Origin: JACCXM01 sp046328335 | GTDB taxonomy: Bacteria > Chloroflexota > Chloroflexia > Thermomicrobiales > UBA6265 | Length of the DNA stretch: 64,000 bases | NCBI GenBank assembly: GCA_046328335.1 | Contig: JAXLWU010000001.1 | Span: forward strand, 62,001-126,000 | Reading direction: 5' to 3' | Shown here: one piece after another, positions 51,530-62,126 of the stretch | How positions within the stretch are numbered: the stretch's first letter is position 1 | How the letters are laid out: each line of letters begins with the position of its first letter | Program-made: the position numbers and the translations under genes | Notes under the pieces: generated by a model | The model's input: the letters and a program-made list of their open reading frames with translations, nothing else | Told to the model about the DNA's origin: nothing | Databases searched by the model: none

Positions 51530-53724
51530 CTCCGGCAGGAGCCCTGCAGTCTCTATGCCCCGGCGGAGCCTGGGTTGATCGCAGGTCGAGCCGCCGCAGC
51601 AACTGGGCGTTGAGCGCGACGATGATGGTCGAGAGACTCATCAGGATGGCCCCGATCGCCGGCGGGAGGAGAATCCCGACGGGGGCCAGGATGCCCGCCG
51701 CCAGGGGAATGGCGAGCACGTTGTATCCGGCCGCCCAGGCCAGGTTCTGCACCATCTTGCGGTAACTGGCGTGGGAGAGTTCGATGACGCTGACCACCGC
51801 CCGGGGATCGCTCGTCGCCAGAATGACTCCAGCCGATTCGATCGCCACGTCGGTGCCGGCGCCGATGGCGATTCCGACATCGGCCCGCGCCAGGGCCGGT
51901 GCGTCGTTGACGCCATCGCCGACCATCGCCACCTGTTCCCCCCGTCCCTGCAATTCGGCGACGACCCGGTCCTTGTCCTCCGGCAAGACTTCGGCAAAGA
52001 CCTCGTCGATGCCCAGGTCTTTGGCGACCGCCTCCGCCACTGGCCGAGCGTCTCCCGTGATCATCACGACGCGCACGCCGCGCGCCCTGAGGGCGCTCAC
52101 CGCGGCGGCGGCTTCCGAGCGAATGTGATCTTCCAGGGCGAGCGCGCCAACGATCTGACCGTCCTGAACGACGTGCAGGATCGCCGCGCCCCGGTCAAGC
52201 CAGGCCATAGTTTGGGCGGCGAGAGCCGACGGGACGCTCAGACCCTGTTCCCGCAGCATGGTCGGACCGCCGATGGCGATCGTGTGGCCGTCGACGGTGG
52301 CCTCCACGCCGCGCCCCGCGATCGCGCGAAAGGCCGCAGCCTGCGGCAAGGTGAGACCAGTTTCTGTGGCACGACGAACGATCGCGCGGGCCAGCGGATG
52401 CTCGCTGTCGGTCTCAACCGCCGCGGTGCGAGCGAGGAAGGCCGCGTCATCTCCGTCGCGCGAGGCGATGCCGGTGACGACTGGTTCGCCGCGAGTCAGC
52501 GTCCCCGTCTTGTCGAAGAGGACGGTCGTCACCTCGCGCATGCGCTCCAGGGCCAGGCGGTCTTTCACCAGGATTCCCTGCCGGGCGGAGATGGCGGTCG
52601 AGAGCGCGATCTCCAGGGGAATGGCGAGACCGAGCGCATGGGGGCAGGAGATGACGAGCACCGTCACCGTCCGCGTCACGGCATCGTCCGGAAGGCCCAG
52701 CATCGTCCAGGCGAGGAAGGTGACCACACCGGCCGCAACCGCAACATAGACGAGGATGGCGGCGAAGCGGTCGGCCAGCGCCTGTGCCCGGGAGCGCGAG
52801 GTCTGCGCCGCTTCGACCAGGCGCTGGATACCAGCCAGGGCCGTCTCTTCCCCCACCGCCTCGACGCGAACCCGCAGCGCGGACCCGGCAACCACGGTGC
52901 CTGCCACCACCCGGTCGCCAACCGCCTTGTCGACCGGGCGGGACTCCCCGGTGATCATCGACTCGTCCAGTTCTGGCCGCGCCCGCCACGATTTCGCCAT
53001 CCGCCGGGATTCGGGCGCCGGGGGCGGACCGACGACATCGCCGCGGCGAAGACTGGCTAGCGGTACGGTCTCCACACCACCATCGGTGATGTCGTTCGGC
53101 CTCGTCCGGCAGCAGGGCCGCCAGCGCGGTGAGCGCTCAGTTTCTCCGGCTGATGGCGCGCATCTCCTGCCAGTGCCCGAAGAGCATGATGGTTACCAGC
53201 AACGCCAATTCCCACCAGAAGTCGAGATCGAACCAGCCGAGGAAGGTGGCGGCGCTGGCCAGCCAGGCCACTCCGATCGCCAGGGAGATGAGCAACATCA
53301 TCCCCGGGGTGCGGTCGCGGAGTTCGTCGAGACCACCTTGGAGAAAGACAAGACCACCGTAGAGAAAGACGATCGTGCCCAGGACCGGAGCGACAAACTC
53401 GCTGGCCGGGAACGCGGGCGGCGAGAAGCGGAGCCACTCCTGCACCATGGGGCTGTAGAGGATGACCGGGATGGAGAGCACGAGACTCAGCCAGAAGCGA
53501 TCGCGGAACATCGCCACGCTGTGACCGGCATGCTTGTCGTGCCCGGCATGGGCGCCGTGCCTCTGGTGAGCACTGATGATGGATGGCCGCGTGCTCGGTG
53601 CGCGATCATCGCCTGGTGATCGATGTCGTGGGGATCGGAGAGATCGCGCCGCGATGCGTCTGCTGATGGTCGCCGTGCGCGGCGGAAGGGGAAGGTCCAG
53701 GATGATGATGGTTTGCGTACGCAT
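51435..53724 (-). pseudogene. copB: CopB-type copper P-type ATPase, frameshifted
   Basis: N-terminal frame (53724-53137): His-rich start (HGAHAGHDKHAGH) and helices FRDRFWLSLVLSIPVILYSP and MLLISLAIGVAWLASAATFL, ending in a stop after MRAISRRN. Main frame (53075-51435): TGES loop, CPH motif (VLVISCPHALGLAIPLEIAL), phosphorylation site FDKTGTLTRG, VAMVGDGVNDAPALARADVG. CPH marks the CopB branch. Between them the protein reads ALTALAALLPDEAER in one frame and TDGGVETVPLASLRRGDVV in another. A second compensated shift spoils the R-PG-RIPADGE segment. The C-terminus past LLRRLDLR looks like read-through. At least three indels are needed; the gene is inactive or the sequence has errors. Confidence 0.8.
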
Positions 53725-53734
53725 AGCGGTCGTC

Positions 53735-54984
53735 TAAGTAGGTGCTGGTAAGTTCGTGCGCCGGTGCTGGCGGGTTGGGTGTCCTTGGCGCCCTTGGGGC
53801 GTCCCGGTGGGCGTCCCGTGGGTGCCTTGCGGTGCCTGTCCAGCCACCACTGGGGCACCTCGTCGAGCACCTCGCACCGCTTCCACGCCGAGGGCACAGC
53901 CCGCCGATGACGTTAGGTGTTCATGAAGACGCGCAAGGTCGGCGCCAGGTGGCCGCGGTGATCGCGCTTGAGGACACGCCATTCGGCCTCTTTGGGGTTG
54001 AGATGCGGGCTGTAGCGGGCCAGGGGGATGACTTCCAGCCAGTCCGCCCGCGCCGCCAGCGCCCGCGTGGTCGCGGTGCTGACGTGGCAGGGGCCGTTGT
54101 CGATGACCAGGATGACCTCCCGCCCGGTGGCCTCGTGCCGCGCATCGAGCGCCGCCAGGTAGCGGCGAACTCCGGCCGAATCCCGCCGCGCCAGGAGCAC
54201 CTCGACCCGCCTCGGCCCAGCGCCTCGACGCTGCCGAACACCGTGAGACGGCGGTTGGTGCCTGCCGCTGGCAGCGTCGGCGTCGCTGTTCGATGCGGTG
54301 CCAGACCCGGGCTCAGGTGCGGATTGGTATCCAGATGGGTCTCATCCTGATAATGCAACTCGTAGCGCTCCCTGGCTGCGCCCGCACCTTTTTCCGCCGC
54401 TGCCGCAAGGGCGCGCTCACAGGCGGCGACTTCCTCCGCATCCTGGAGATGGTCCAGGGTATGTTTGGGCCGCCCACAGGCGAAGCGCTCCTGATGGAGC
54501 AGCACCCGCAGCCAGCCCGGCGCGATCGCCACCCCGCTTCGTCGTCTCGGCCAGGTAGGCGCTCAGCCGCCGCGAACTCCAGACATCGAAGGGCAAGCCC
54601 AGCGAACGGGGCGGCGTCGTCACCGCCTGGGCGAGCGCCGCCAGGCTGCCGCATCCGCCTTTGGGCGGCCGACCCTGGCGCGGCGCATCGGCGGCGGCGA
54701 TGCCGCCGCGCCGGAACCGCGCCAGCCAGTGCCGCACCGTCCCCGGGGTGCGCCCGCTCCAGGTCGCGATCTGCGCCAGTCGTGCCCCAGCGCGGCGGCC
54801 TTGACCATCTCCAGCCGTTCGCGCACCTGTGGCGTCAGGTCGCGCCGCCGCAGCGCCGCTTCCACCGCCGTCCGTTCCGCTGCCGCCGCCACCGACATCA
54901 CCATTGCGGGGTTCGGGTCCATCGCCGGCACCTCCGCCCCAACGGTACCCCTCACGGCAACCGAACTTACCAGGCACATACTTA
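53735..54984 (-). mobile_element. IS630-family insertion sequence, degenerate
   Basis: Terminal inverted repeats: left CTAAGTAGGTGCTGGTAAGT (from 53734) and right, read in reverse, CTAAGTATGTGCCTGGTAAG (from 54985). The element proper is 53737-54982, flanked by TA on both sides (53735-53736 and 54983-54984), the standard IS630 target duplication. About 1.25 kb. It abuts the IS1380 element and lies directly upstream of the broken copB. Confidence 0.85.
53747..54979 (-). pseudogene. IS630 transposase, frameshifted
   Basis: Pieces in several frames make one transposase. N-terminal HTH: RRDLTPQVRERLEMVKAAAL, WSGRTPGTVRHWLARFRRGG. Middle: YELHYQDETHLDTNPHLSPG (first Asp of DDE). C-terminal: VILVIDNGPCHVSTATTRAL and YSPHLNPKEAEWRVLKRDHR (second Asp and Glu). 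A Pro/Gly/Lys-rich tail GRPPGRPKGAKDT ends it. At least three frame changes mean it cannot act unless sequence errors are involved. Confidence 0.8.
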
Positions 54985-54985
54985 G

Positions 54986-56410
54986 CCCGGATTATTCATG
55001 AGTGACAGGCGAGGCACTCCTCTGGTAAGGGTGTGGTGACGAACAGCCCACGCCAGGGAGGTGCCCGCATGCCGCAGTCTGCCACACCTCGTCTATCGCT
55101 TTCTCCGGCTCCGCCTCAGTGCCGCTGCAGGCCCGCTTCGATGGGGGCCGGCTGACCAGTGATGGCGGCTTGCCGTGGCTGGAACAGGCCGAGCAGGCGC
55201 TCGGGCTGTGCGCCGCGTTCGCCGCGGTGATCCCCGACTGGCGGCGCGGTCCAGTGCGCCATAGCCTGGAGAGCCTGGTCCGGCAGCGGGTCTTCCAGAT
55301 CGCCTGGTGGGTACGAAGACCAGGTCGATGCCGACACGCTGCGCACTGATCTCGCTGCTGAGCTTCGGTTCGTGGCCACCTGCCTGAGAGTGGACGGACC
55401 AGAGTCAGCCCACTCCTCTCCCGGTTGGAGAACGCGGTCGATCGGCGGGCGTGTTACCGCTCGGCGGTGGCGATCGGCGCGCTGTATCTGCGGGAGCGGG
55501 AACGACGGGGCGCCCACCCACATCGTCCTCGACATCGACGGCACGGACGACCCGACCCATGGCCAGCAGGAAGGAAGCGCCTATCATGGCTATCGGCAGC
55601 ACATGCTCCACCCGCTGCCGATCTTCGATGGCGAGACGCACCAGCCATCACCGCGGTCTTGCGCCCCGGCAACACCCACGGTAGCGCCGGGGTCAAGGTT
55701 GCGCTCAAGCGCGTGGTCTGCGCCATCCGCGCTCGCTGGCCGGACGTGACGATCGAAATCCGGATGGACCGCGGGGGCGGTGCCGGCGATCTACGACTGG
55801 TGCGAGAGCGAAGGCATTGCCTACACCATTGGCCTGACCACCAATCCCCGCCTGACGGCGCTGGCCGCTCCCTCGCCGCCGAAGCGCAGCGCCAGCGGGC
55901 CGCAACCGGCGCGGAGAAAGTCCGCCTCCTTCGTTGGCGAGGTGACCTATCAGGCCGAGAGCTCGGGACTATCCCCGGCGGGTGATCGTCAAAGCCGAGG
56001 CGCTGCCCAAGGGACCGAACACCCGCTTCGTGGTCACCTACGCGGATGATCCGCCCGAGGCGCCTCTACGATTGGTACGTCGAGCGCGGCGATGGCGAGA
56101 ACGCCATCAAGGATCTGAAAGTGGCCTGCTTCGCCGATCGCTTGAGTTGCCACCGTTTCTGGGCCAACCAATTCCGCTTGTTGCCGCACGCGGCCGCGTA
56201 CTGGCTGCTCGATACCGGTGCGCCGCTGGGCTGAGCGACCAGCACGTCCCGCGCCTGCAACTGGACACCCTGCGGCTGCGCCTGCTCAAGATCGGCGGGC
56301 GCGTCTACCAGTGGCGCGATCACGTCCGCCTGCGCCTCGCGGCCAGTCAATCCCGGGCAACCGCTCTGGACCATCTGACCGCCTATCATCGCCGCCATGA
56401 ATAATCCGGG
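54986..56410 (+). mobile_element. IS1380-family insertion sequence, degenerate
   Basis: Perfect 15-bp terminal inverted repeats, CCCGGATTATTCATG (54986-55000) and CATGAATAATCCGGG (56396-56410). The right flank is CTAG (56411-56414). The left CTAG is recovered only if the IS630 element is removed (CTA at 53734-53736 joined to G at 54985), giving a 4-bp target duplication. Total about 1.43 kb. Confidence 0.9.
55119..56404 (+). pseudogene. IS1380 transposase, frameshifted
   Basis: Opening ARFDGGRLTSDGGLPWLEQA and the HSLESLVRQRVFQIAWW segment are standard for IS1380. The DDE core is split over frames: HIVLDIDGTDDPTHGQQEGS (first Asp pair) in one, ENAVDRRACYRSAVAIGALY and ITAVLRPGNTHGSAGVKVAL in another. 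ERGDGENAIKDLKVACFADR (the E motif) lies near the end in a third. Multiple 1-base shifts make it inactive. Confidence 0.85.
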
Positions 56411-56413
56411 CTA

Positions 56414-56856
56414 GTTTGCTGATCGGGCGGACACGGCGCTTGGCGATGCCGCCCTCGCCGTGGAGCGACTGGAGGACGCTACCCTCCGTTACTGGATCAT
56501 ATACCCCGTGAGGGTATTAATCAAATCTCATCCCAGTGAGATCTCGGATCTCCCCCGCCTCGGGATGACTACTCCGCATGGCGATCGTCCGCATTTCGCG
56601 GTACGGATAGGTGGTATGCGTGAAGCGAGGCGGATGACAGGATGTGTCATGCGGAATCCGGATGATGCCTTTCGCATTGGGACCCGATACAGACGCACCG
56701 AGCCCCTCTCCTTGCGCCCAGGGGGACTCCTCCCTCCGGGGAGGGGACCCCTCCCTCGGGCGGAGGGAGACTTGGGAGGGAGCCAGGGGAGAGAGCCAGG
56801 GTTTGGGGTGAGGGCAGGCCTCACACGTTAACGGCAGTCATCATCCGGAATCGGTA
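56414..56856. other. Intergenic region with family B and A repeats
   Basis: 56527-56569 is a short family B version (CATCCCAGTGAGATCTCGGA ... CCTCGGGATGAC). 56700-56816 is a long family A variant with several nested arms (CTCCTCCCTCCGGGGAGGGG, CTCCCTCGGGCGGAGGGAG-like, ending GGTTTGGGGTGAGGGC). No gene seen. Confidence 0.65.
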
Positions 56857-57492
56857 TCAGCCGTTCCGGGGCGTCAGATGTGACGTTGGGTGACCGGTCC
56901 GCTTCCAATACCGAGGTGCCCCGCCCTGGGAACGAGCCCGGCGGGTTTGGGCAATACCGGCCGTTCCCGTGCAGACCGCCAGCCCGCGTCCCGCTCCGAT
57001 TGGTTGGCGGGCAACCTCGGCGAAGATTTCGAGGATCACGCCGAGATCGCGATCGGTAGGCAGGTAGGCGACCCGGATGCCGCTGAAGGTGCCACTGAGC
57101 GCGAGCGCCTCTCCTCCTTGCTCGCTTGCCGCCACCGCTGCATCGAAATTCGGCGTCGTCACCGCCAGGTGATGCACCCCGCCGCCGGTCTTCGCCAGAA
57201 AGTCCGCGAAGATACTCTTCTCGTCGCGCGGCTCGATCAGTTCCCACATCACGTCGCCTACCATTGCCGAGGCGGCGGCGACATTCCAGAGCGGGGCAGG
57301 TTGACCGTGGATGCGCACATCGGCCGCGTTCTCCGGGGTCAGTCTCTCGTGCCGCTGCCATGGACCGATCCCGTAGTCGTTGCTGTAGTGCCAGATCGCC
57401 GTCTCCAGATCGCGCACCACAATCCCGATCTGCCGGACCTGGGTAAAGACTGGCGCCGGCGGCGTCTTGTGCGAGGCGTTCGTGTTGGTCAT
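56857..57492 (-). CDS. VOC/glyoxalase-superfamily protein
   Basis: 211 residues. VOC fold: VRQIGIVVRDLETAIWHYSN then YGIGPWQRHERLTP, and GGGVHHLAVTTPNFDAAVAA. The closing strand ILEIFAEVA carries the Glu ligand. His and Glu placement fits methylmalonyl-CoA epimerase-like or dioxygenase-like members; the substrate is unknown. The C-terminal 40 residues (RRARSQGGAPRYWKRTGH...) are unlike the family and may be recent read-through. ATG 57492 follows GGGAGG about ten bases upstream. Confidence 0.8.
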   Translation of the reverse strand: MTNTNASHKTPPAPVFTQVRQIGIVVRDLETAIWHYSNDYGIGPWQRHERLTPENAADVRIHGQPAPLWNVAAASAMVGDVMWELIEPRDEKSIFADFLAKTGGGVHHLAVTTPNFDAAVAASEQGGEALALSGTFSGIRVAYLPTDRDLGVILEIFAEVARQPIGAGRGLAVCTGTAGIAQTRRARSQGGAPRYWKRTGHPTSHLTPRNG

Positions 57493-57708
57493 CACCAATG
57501 CTCCCTCCCTATGCATTGAAGGTGGCGGGCTGCAAGAACTGGTCCATCGGCGCGTCAGATGATCTGACCGGGGATTGGCGACGACCGGATACCTTGCCGT
57601 GCCGCGGGTTCCGGCGAATCGGGCCGGTCAGCGTGAGTGCATCGGTGCGGAACGTGCTATACCAAGGCAAGGTCCACGCCGCGCACACCGCGGGGCCGGA
57701 GAATCCCC

Positions 57709-60700
57709 ATGAATGCAGCAAGCGGTCAACGTCTCACCTGGCCCATCGGCGATGGAGAAATGGCCCGGCGCATCCGGAAACACGATTGGGCCGCCACCCC
57801 GCTCGGTCCGATCGAGTCCTGGCCGCAGAGCCTGCGCACCACGATCGATCTCTGCCTCAGCTCCGCGGTGCCCAGCTACGTCTGGTGGGGACCGGACCTG
57901 ACGCAGCTCTACAACGACGCCGCCCTACCGATCAACCGCGCCAAGCACCCGGGCTTTCTCGGGCAGCCCGCCCGGGAGGCGTGGGCCGACGTGTGGACGG
58001 AAGTCGGGGACCTGTTCGCACAGGTCGTGAGTACGGGTGCGTCAGTGCGTGGCGACGACCTACCGATGGTGCCCGATCGGGGTGGCCCGGTGGAGACTGC
58101 CTGGTTCACGTTCTCGTACGGTCCTGCCCGTGACGAGACCGGCGCCGTGGCCGGCGTCTTCTGCACCGCGATCGAGAGCTCCGCGCGCATCCGGGCTGAG
58201 CAGTCTCTCCGTGAGAGTGAGCAGCGCTATCGTGCCCTCTTTACCGCTATGGACGAAGGGTATGCCCGCTACCGGATCGTGGCCGGTGCGGATGGCACGC
58301 CTGTCGATATGGAGATCCTCGAGGTCAACCCGGCCTACGAGCGACTCATGCAGCGGCCGGCTCCGGTCGGGAAGCGGTTACAGGCGGTCGAACCGACCCT
58401 GGATCAAGACTGGCTCGATGCCCTGGCCAGCGTGGCCGCATCTGGGCAGCCCCAGCGGTTCGAGCGGTACAACGCGCGTCTGGATCGGTGGTTCGACATC
58501 CATGTCACGCCGGGATCCGATGACCCCGCCGTCGTGGTGCTGATCTTCAGCGATGTGACAGAGCGGCGGCGAGGTGAGGTGGCGCTCCGGGCCAGCGAGG
58601 AGCGACAGGCATTCCTGTTGCACCTCAGCGATGCCCTGCGACCGCTCGCCGATCCTGAACGCATCCAGGCCGAAGCGATGCGTTTGCTGGGGGAGCGCCT
58701 GGGCTGCGCCTGGGCCTTCTACGGTGCGTTCGATCACCCCCTGACGCGGATGACGGTCAACGCGTGTTCCACACACGGGGATGTGGCATCCCTGGTTGGT
58801 ATCTGGCCGGTCGCCTCGTTTGCTTTCCGGGAGCCCATGACGGCAGGGCAGATGGTGGTCGTCCCGGAGATGGCGACGCATCCCCTGGTGAGTGAGGGGA
58901 CCCGCGCCCAGTTCGGGGCGCTCGGGATGCGTTCGTTCGCGGCGGCTCCTGTCGTGAAGAAGGGCATCCTCCTGGGCGGGCTTGCCGTCGCCGACACCGC
59001 ACCGCGCACCTGGACGGACGATGATCTGCGCCTGATCTCCGAGGTGGCCGAGCGCACGTGGGCGGCTGCGGAGCAGGCACAGGCGGAGGCCGCGCTGCGC
59101 GCCAGTGAGGAACGGTATCGCACCCTCTTCGCCTCGATCGACGAGGGGTACGCGCTCTATGAAGTGCTCTTCGACGAAACCGGGAACCCCGTCGACGTGC
59201 GCATCCACGAGGTCAATCCTGCCTACGAGCGGCTGACGGGGCGGCGGCAGCCGGTCGGCAAGACGCTCAACCAGGTCTCGCAGGGGCTGGATCACGCGTG
59301 GGCCGCGGCCATGGCCGGCGTGGTCCGAACGGGTGAACCGGTGCGGTTCGAGGGGCACAACGCCGAGATCGATCGCTGGTTCGATGTCTACATCGCGCCG
59401 GTGGACGGACCGGGAGATCCCCGGATCGTGCTCGTCCTGAATGACATTACCGAGCGGAAGCGAGCCGAGGACGAGTTGCGCGAGCGCGAGCGGCGCATGC
59501 GGCGGACGCTTTCGGTGCCGAAAGTCGGCGTGCTGTATTTCGACCTTGCCGGACACATGCTCGACGCCAATGCGGCGTTCGCGCAAATGAGTGGCTACAC
59601 GGTCGAGGAGTTGCGCGCCACCGCACATTGGGAGAACCTGACGGCTCCGGAGTTCCTCGAACTCACGGCGGAGCGCGCTCACGATCTCGCCGTGCGGGGC
59701 GAGACGCCCCCGTACGAAAAGGAAATGATTCGCAAGGATGGCACGCGCTGGTGGGGACTGTTCGCGCCGACACGGTTGAACGGGAGTGGATCGCTGTCGG
59801 AGTGCGTGGAGTTCATCATTGACATCACCGAGACCAAGCAGGCCGAGTACGCGCGACGGGAGAGCGAGGAGCGGTTCCGCTCCTTCGCCGAGAACTCCAC
59901 GGATACGCTGCGGATCGTCGATGCCGCGACCGGTCACCTCGATTACCTCAGTCCCGCCTTCGAGCAGACGTGGGGCGAACCACGCGACGCGATCGTGCGC
60001 AGCCTCAGCCGCTGGACCGAACTGGTGCATCCTGACGACCGGGCCACGGCGACGCAGGCGATGCCGCGCGCCCTGGCCGGCAAAACCCACGTGGCCCAGT
60101 ACCGCATCGTGCGCGCGGATGGCGAGGTGCGCTGGATCCACGACACCGGGTTCCCCATCCGTGACGCGGCGGGGGTGGTGCGTCGCGTGGCCGGGATCGC
60201 GCAGGACATCACCGGCCAGCGGCAGGCGATGGAGGCGCTGCGGGCGAGCGAAGAGCGGTATCGCCTCATTGTGGAGGAGGCCACCGACTACGGGATTTTC
60301 ACCACCGACATCGCGGGCTGCATTGAGACGTGGCCGTCTGGCGCGCAGCGCGTCTTCGGTTGGCCAGCGGCGGAGGCGATCGGACAACCGGTCGCGATCA
60401 CGTTCACCCCCGAGGACCGCGCCGCTGGCGTGCCAGAGCGGGAGTTTGCCACGGCTCGCGATGAGGGGCAGACGCCGAACGTGCGCTGGCATCAGCGGAA
60501 TGATGGCAGCCGGGTCTTCATCGAGGGAACGACCTACGCGCGGCGGGGTGAAGATGGTGCATTCCAGGGAGTGTTCAAGATCGGCCAAGACGTCACCGCA
60601 CGGCTTGTGATGGAGGAAACCCGGCGCGAGGAAGAGGCGGCACGGTGGGAGGAAGAGGAGCGCGTGCGCGAGGAGTTAGCCGGCCAGGTGGCGATGGCCA

Positions 60701-61377
60701 CGGTCGAACTGCGGACCCTGTCGCAGCGGCTCCTGGTGGTGCAGGAAGAGGAACGGCGGCATCTTGCCCGCGAATTGCACGACGAAATCGGCCAGGTCCT
60801 CACCGGCCTCAACTTCCAGCTCGCGGCCGCATCCGGTGCAAACGGAACAGCGGCGCTCGCGGAGGCCCAGGCAACGGTGCAGACGCTGACCGAGCAGGTG
60901 CGGCAACTGTCGATGGATCTACGCCCGGTGGTGCTCGATTCTTTCGGGCTGCTCCCTGCGCTGGAGTGGCACATCGAACGCTTCCAGGAACGGCTGGGGA
61001 TTGCGGTTCACCTGCGTCACCACGGGCTGGACCGCCGCTTCTTGCCGGAAGTGGAGATCGGCGCCTTTCGGGTCGTGCAGGAGGCACTGACGAACGTCGC
61101 CCGTCACGCCCAGACCGATTTCGCCACCATCCAACTGCTGGCGGATGCCGGAGTGCTGACCATTGTAGTCAAGGATCGCGGCCGGGGGTTCTCCCTTTCC
61201 AAGGATCCGATGACCAGCGGCCTCGGCGGCATGCGGGAGCGGGTGGCCCTGCTCGGAGGGACGCTGGAGATCGAGAGCGCGCCGGGGGCGGGAACCGCGA
61301 TTACCGCCGAGATTCCCCTGGGTGAACAGGACGACCCGAATCCCGCGTCGTCGGTCGATCTTGAGGACGGACCGTGA
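57709..61377 (+). CDS. Multi-PAS/GAF sensor histidine kinase (NarL-type)
   Basis: 1222 residues, no membrane helix, so a cytoplasmic sensor. Order: an N-terminal PAS-like segment (HDWAATPLGPIESWPQSLRT), PAS (about 170-300), GAF (about 310-470, MTAGQMVVVPEMATHPLVSE), four further PAS domains (each opening SEERYRTLF-like or ending FSDVTERRR/NDITERKR), a coiled coil (RREEEAARWEEEERVREELA), then HisKA_3 with phospho-His at about residue 1024 (RHLARELHDEIGQVLTGLNF). The HATPase part has EALTNVARHAQTDFA and GLGGMRERVALLGG. Two PAS units (SIDEGYALYEV and AMDEGYARYRI) look like a recent duplication. It overlaps the response regulator (GTGA). Confidence 0.92.
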   Translation: MNAASGQRLTWPIGDGEMARRIRKHDWAATPLGPIESWPQSLRTTIDLCLSSAVPSYVWWGPDLTQLYNDAALPINRAKHPGFLGQPAREAWADVWTEVGDLFAQVVSTGASVRGDDLPMVPDRGGPVETAWFTFSYGPARDETGAVAGVFCTAIESSARIRAEQSLRESEQRYRALFTAMDEGYARYRIVAGADGTPVDMEILEVNPAYERLMQRPAPVGKRLQAVEPTLDQDWLDALASVAASGQPQRFERYNARLDRWFDIHVTPGSDDPAVVVLIFSDVTERRRGEVALRASEERQAFLLHLSDALRPLADPERIQAEAMRLLGERLGCAWAFYGAFDHPLTRMTVNACSTHGDVASLVGIWPVASFAFREPMTAGQMVVVPEMATHPLVSEGTRAQFGALGMRSFAAAPVVKKGILLGGLAVADTAPRTWTDDDLRLISEVAERTWAAAEQAQAEAALRASEERYRTLFASIDEGYALYEVLFDETGNPVDVRIHEVNPAYERLTGRRQPVGKTLNQVSQGLDHAWAAAMAGVVRTGEPVRFEGHNAEIDRWFDVYIAPVDGPGDPRIVLVLNDITERKRAEDELRERERRMRRTLSVPKVGVLYFDLAGHMLDANAAFAQMSGYTVEELRATAHWENLTAPEFLELTAERAHDLAVRGETPPYEKEMIRKDGTRWWGLFAPTRLNGSGSLSECVEFIIDITETKQAEYARRESEERFRSFAENSTDTLRIVDAATGHLDYLSPAFEQTWGEPRDAIVRSLSRWTELVHPDDRATATQAMPRALAGKTHVAQYRIVRADGEVRWIHDTGFPIRDAAGVVRRVAGIAQDITGQRQAMEALRASEERYRLIVEEATDYGIFTTDIAGCIETWPSGAQRVFGWPAAEAIGQPVAITFTPEDRAAGVPEREFATARDEGQTPNVRWHQRNDGSRVFIEGTTYARRGEDGAFQGVFKIGQDVTARLVMEETRREEEAARWEEEERVREELAGQVAMATVELRTLSQRLLVVQEEERRHLARELHDEIGQVLTGLNFQLAAASGANGTAALAEAQATVQTLTEQVRQLSMDLRPVVLDSFGLLPALEWHIERFQERLGIAVHLRHHGLDRRFLPEVEIGAFRVVQEALTNVARHAQTDFATIQLLADAGVLTIVVKDRGRGFSLSKDPMTSGLGGMRERVALLGGTLEIESAPGAGTAITAEIPLGEQDDPNPASSVDLEDGP

Positions 61378-62030
61378 TCGCTGTCGTGCTGGCCGACGAC
61401 CATGCCATCGTTCGCCAGGGGCTGCGCACGCTCCTGGAAGGTGAGGCTGACTGTCAGGTGGTCGGGGAGGCCGCCAACGGTCTGGAGGCGATCGATCTGA
61501 TCGAACGGTTGCGCCCGGATATCGCCATGCTCGACCTGCAAATGCCCGACCTCGGCGGATTGGAGGTTGCGCGCCGGGCACGAGGGAAATCGCCGGAGAC
61601 CCGGGTCATCATCCTTTCGATGCACGGCGCCGAGCCGTACGTCCTCGACGCGTTGCGCCACGGCGTTGCCGGCTACGTCCTCAAGGGCTCGGCGACGAGC
61701 GATCTCGTCGCCGCCGTTCGCGCCGCCATCGCCGGCCAGCGCTTTCTGAGCGCGCCCCTGAACGACCGGGCCATCGCGGCGTACGCCCAGCGCCCGCTGG
61801 CGCCAACCACTTCACTCGACCGCTATGACCTGCTGACCAATCGCGAGCGGGAAGTGCTGCAATTGGCGGCGCAGGGACTGAGCACCGCTGACATCGGGGG
61901 GCGCCTGGCGATCTCGCCCCGTACCGCCGAGACCCACCGCGCCAACCTGCTGCGCAAACTCGGGCTGACGACGCAGACCGAATTGGTGCGCTTCGCGATC
62001 GGACGGGGATTGCTTCCCAGCGGAACCTAA
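61374..62030 (+). CDS. NarL/FixJ-family response regulator
   Basis: 218 residues. Receiver domain IAVVLADDHAIVRQGLRTLL with phospho-acceptor Asp54 (IAMLDLQMPDL) and AGYVLKGSA (Lys). The LuxR-type HTH is at about 153-208 (LTNREREVLQLAAQGLSTAD, then SPRTAETHRANLLRKLG). The GTG start overlaps the kinase stop (GTGA), so kinase and regulator are made in step and form one two-component system. Confidence 0.95.
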   Translation: MIAVVLADDHAIVRQGLRTLLEGEADCQVVGEAANGLEAIDLIERLRPDIAMLDLQMPDLGGLEVARRARGKSPETRVIILSMHGAEPYVLDALRHGVAGYVLKGSATSDLVAAVRAAIAGQRFLSAPLNDRAIAAYAQRPLAPTTSLDRYDLLTNREREVLQLAAQGLSTADIGGRLAISPRTAETHRANLLRKLGLTTQTELVRFAIGRGLLPSGT

Positions 62031-62126
62031 GGATGCTGGTCGTGATCTACGGACAACGCGGGGCACAATCGCGTAGGTATCCGGATCGACGGGCACCGGG
62101 GTGATCGTTGACGATGTTCCTCAGTC

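Noticed and set aside
58378..60588. Minus-strand open frame of 736 codons within the histidine kinase
   Set aside because: Antisense shadow; the sense strand encodes conserved PAS, GAF and kinase motifs throughout.
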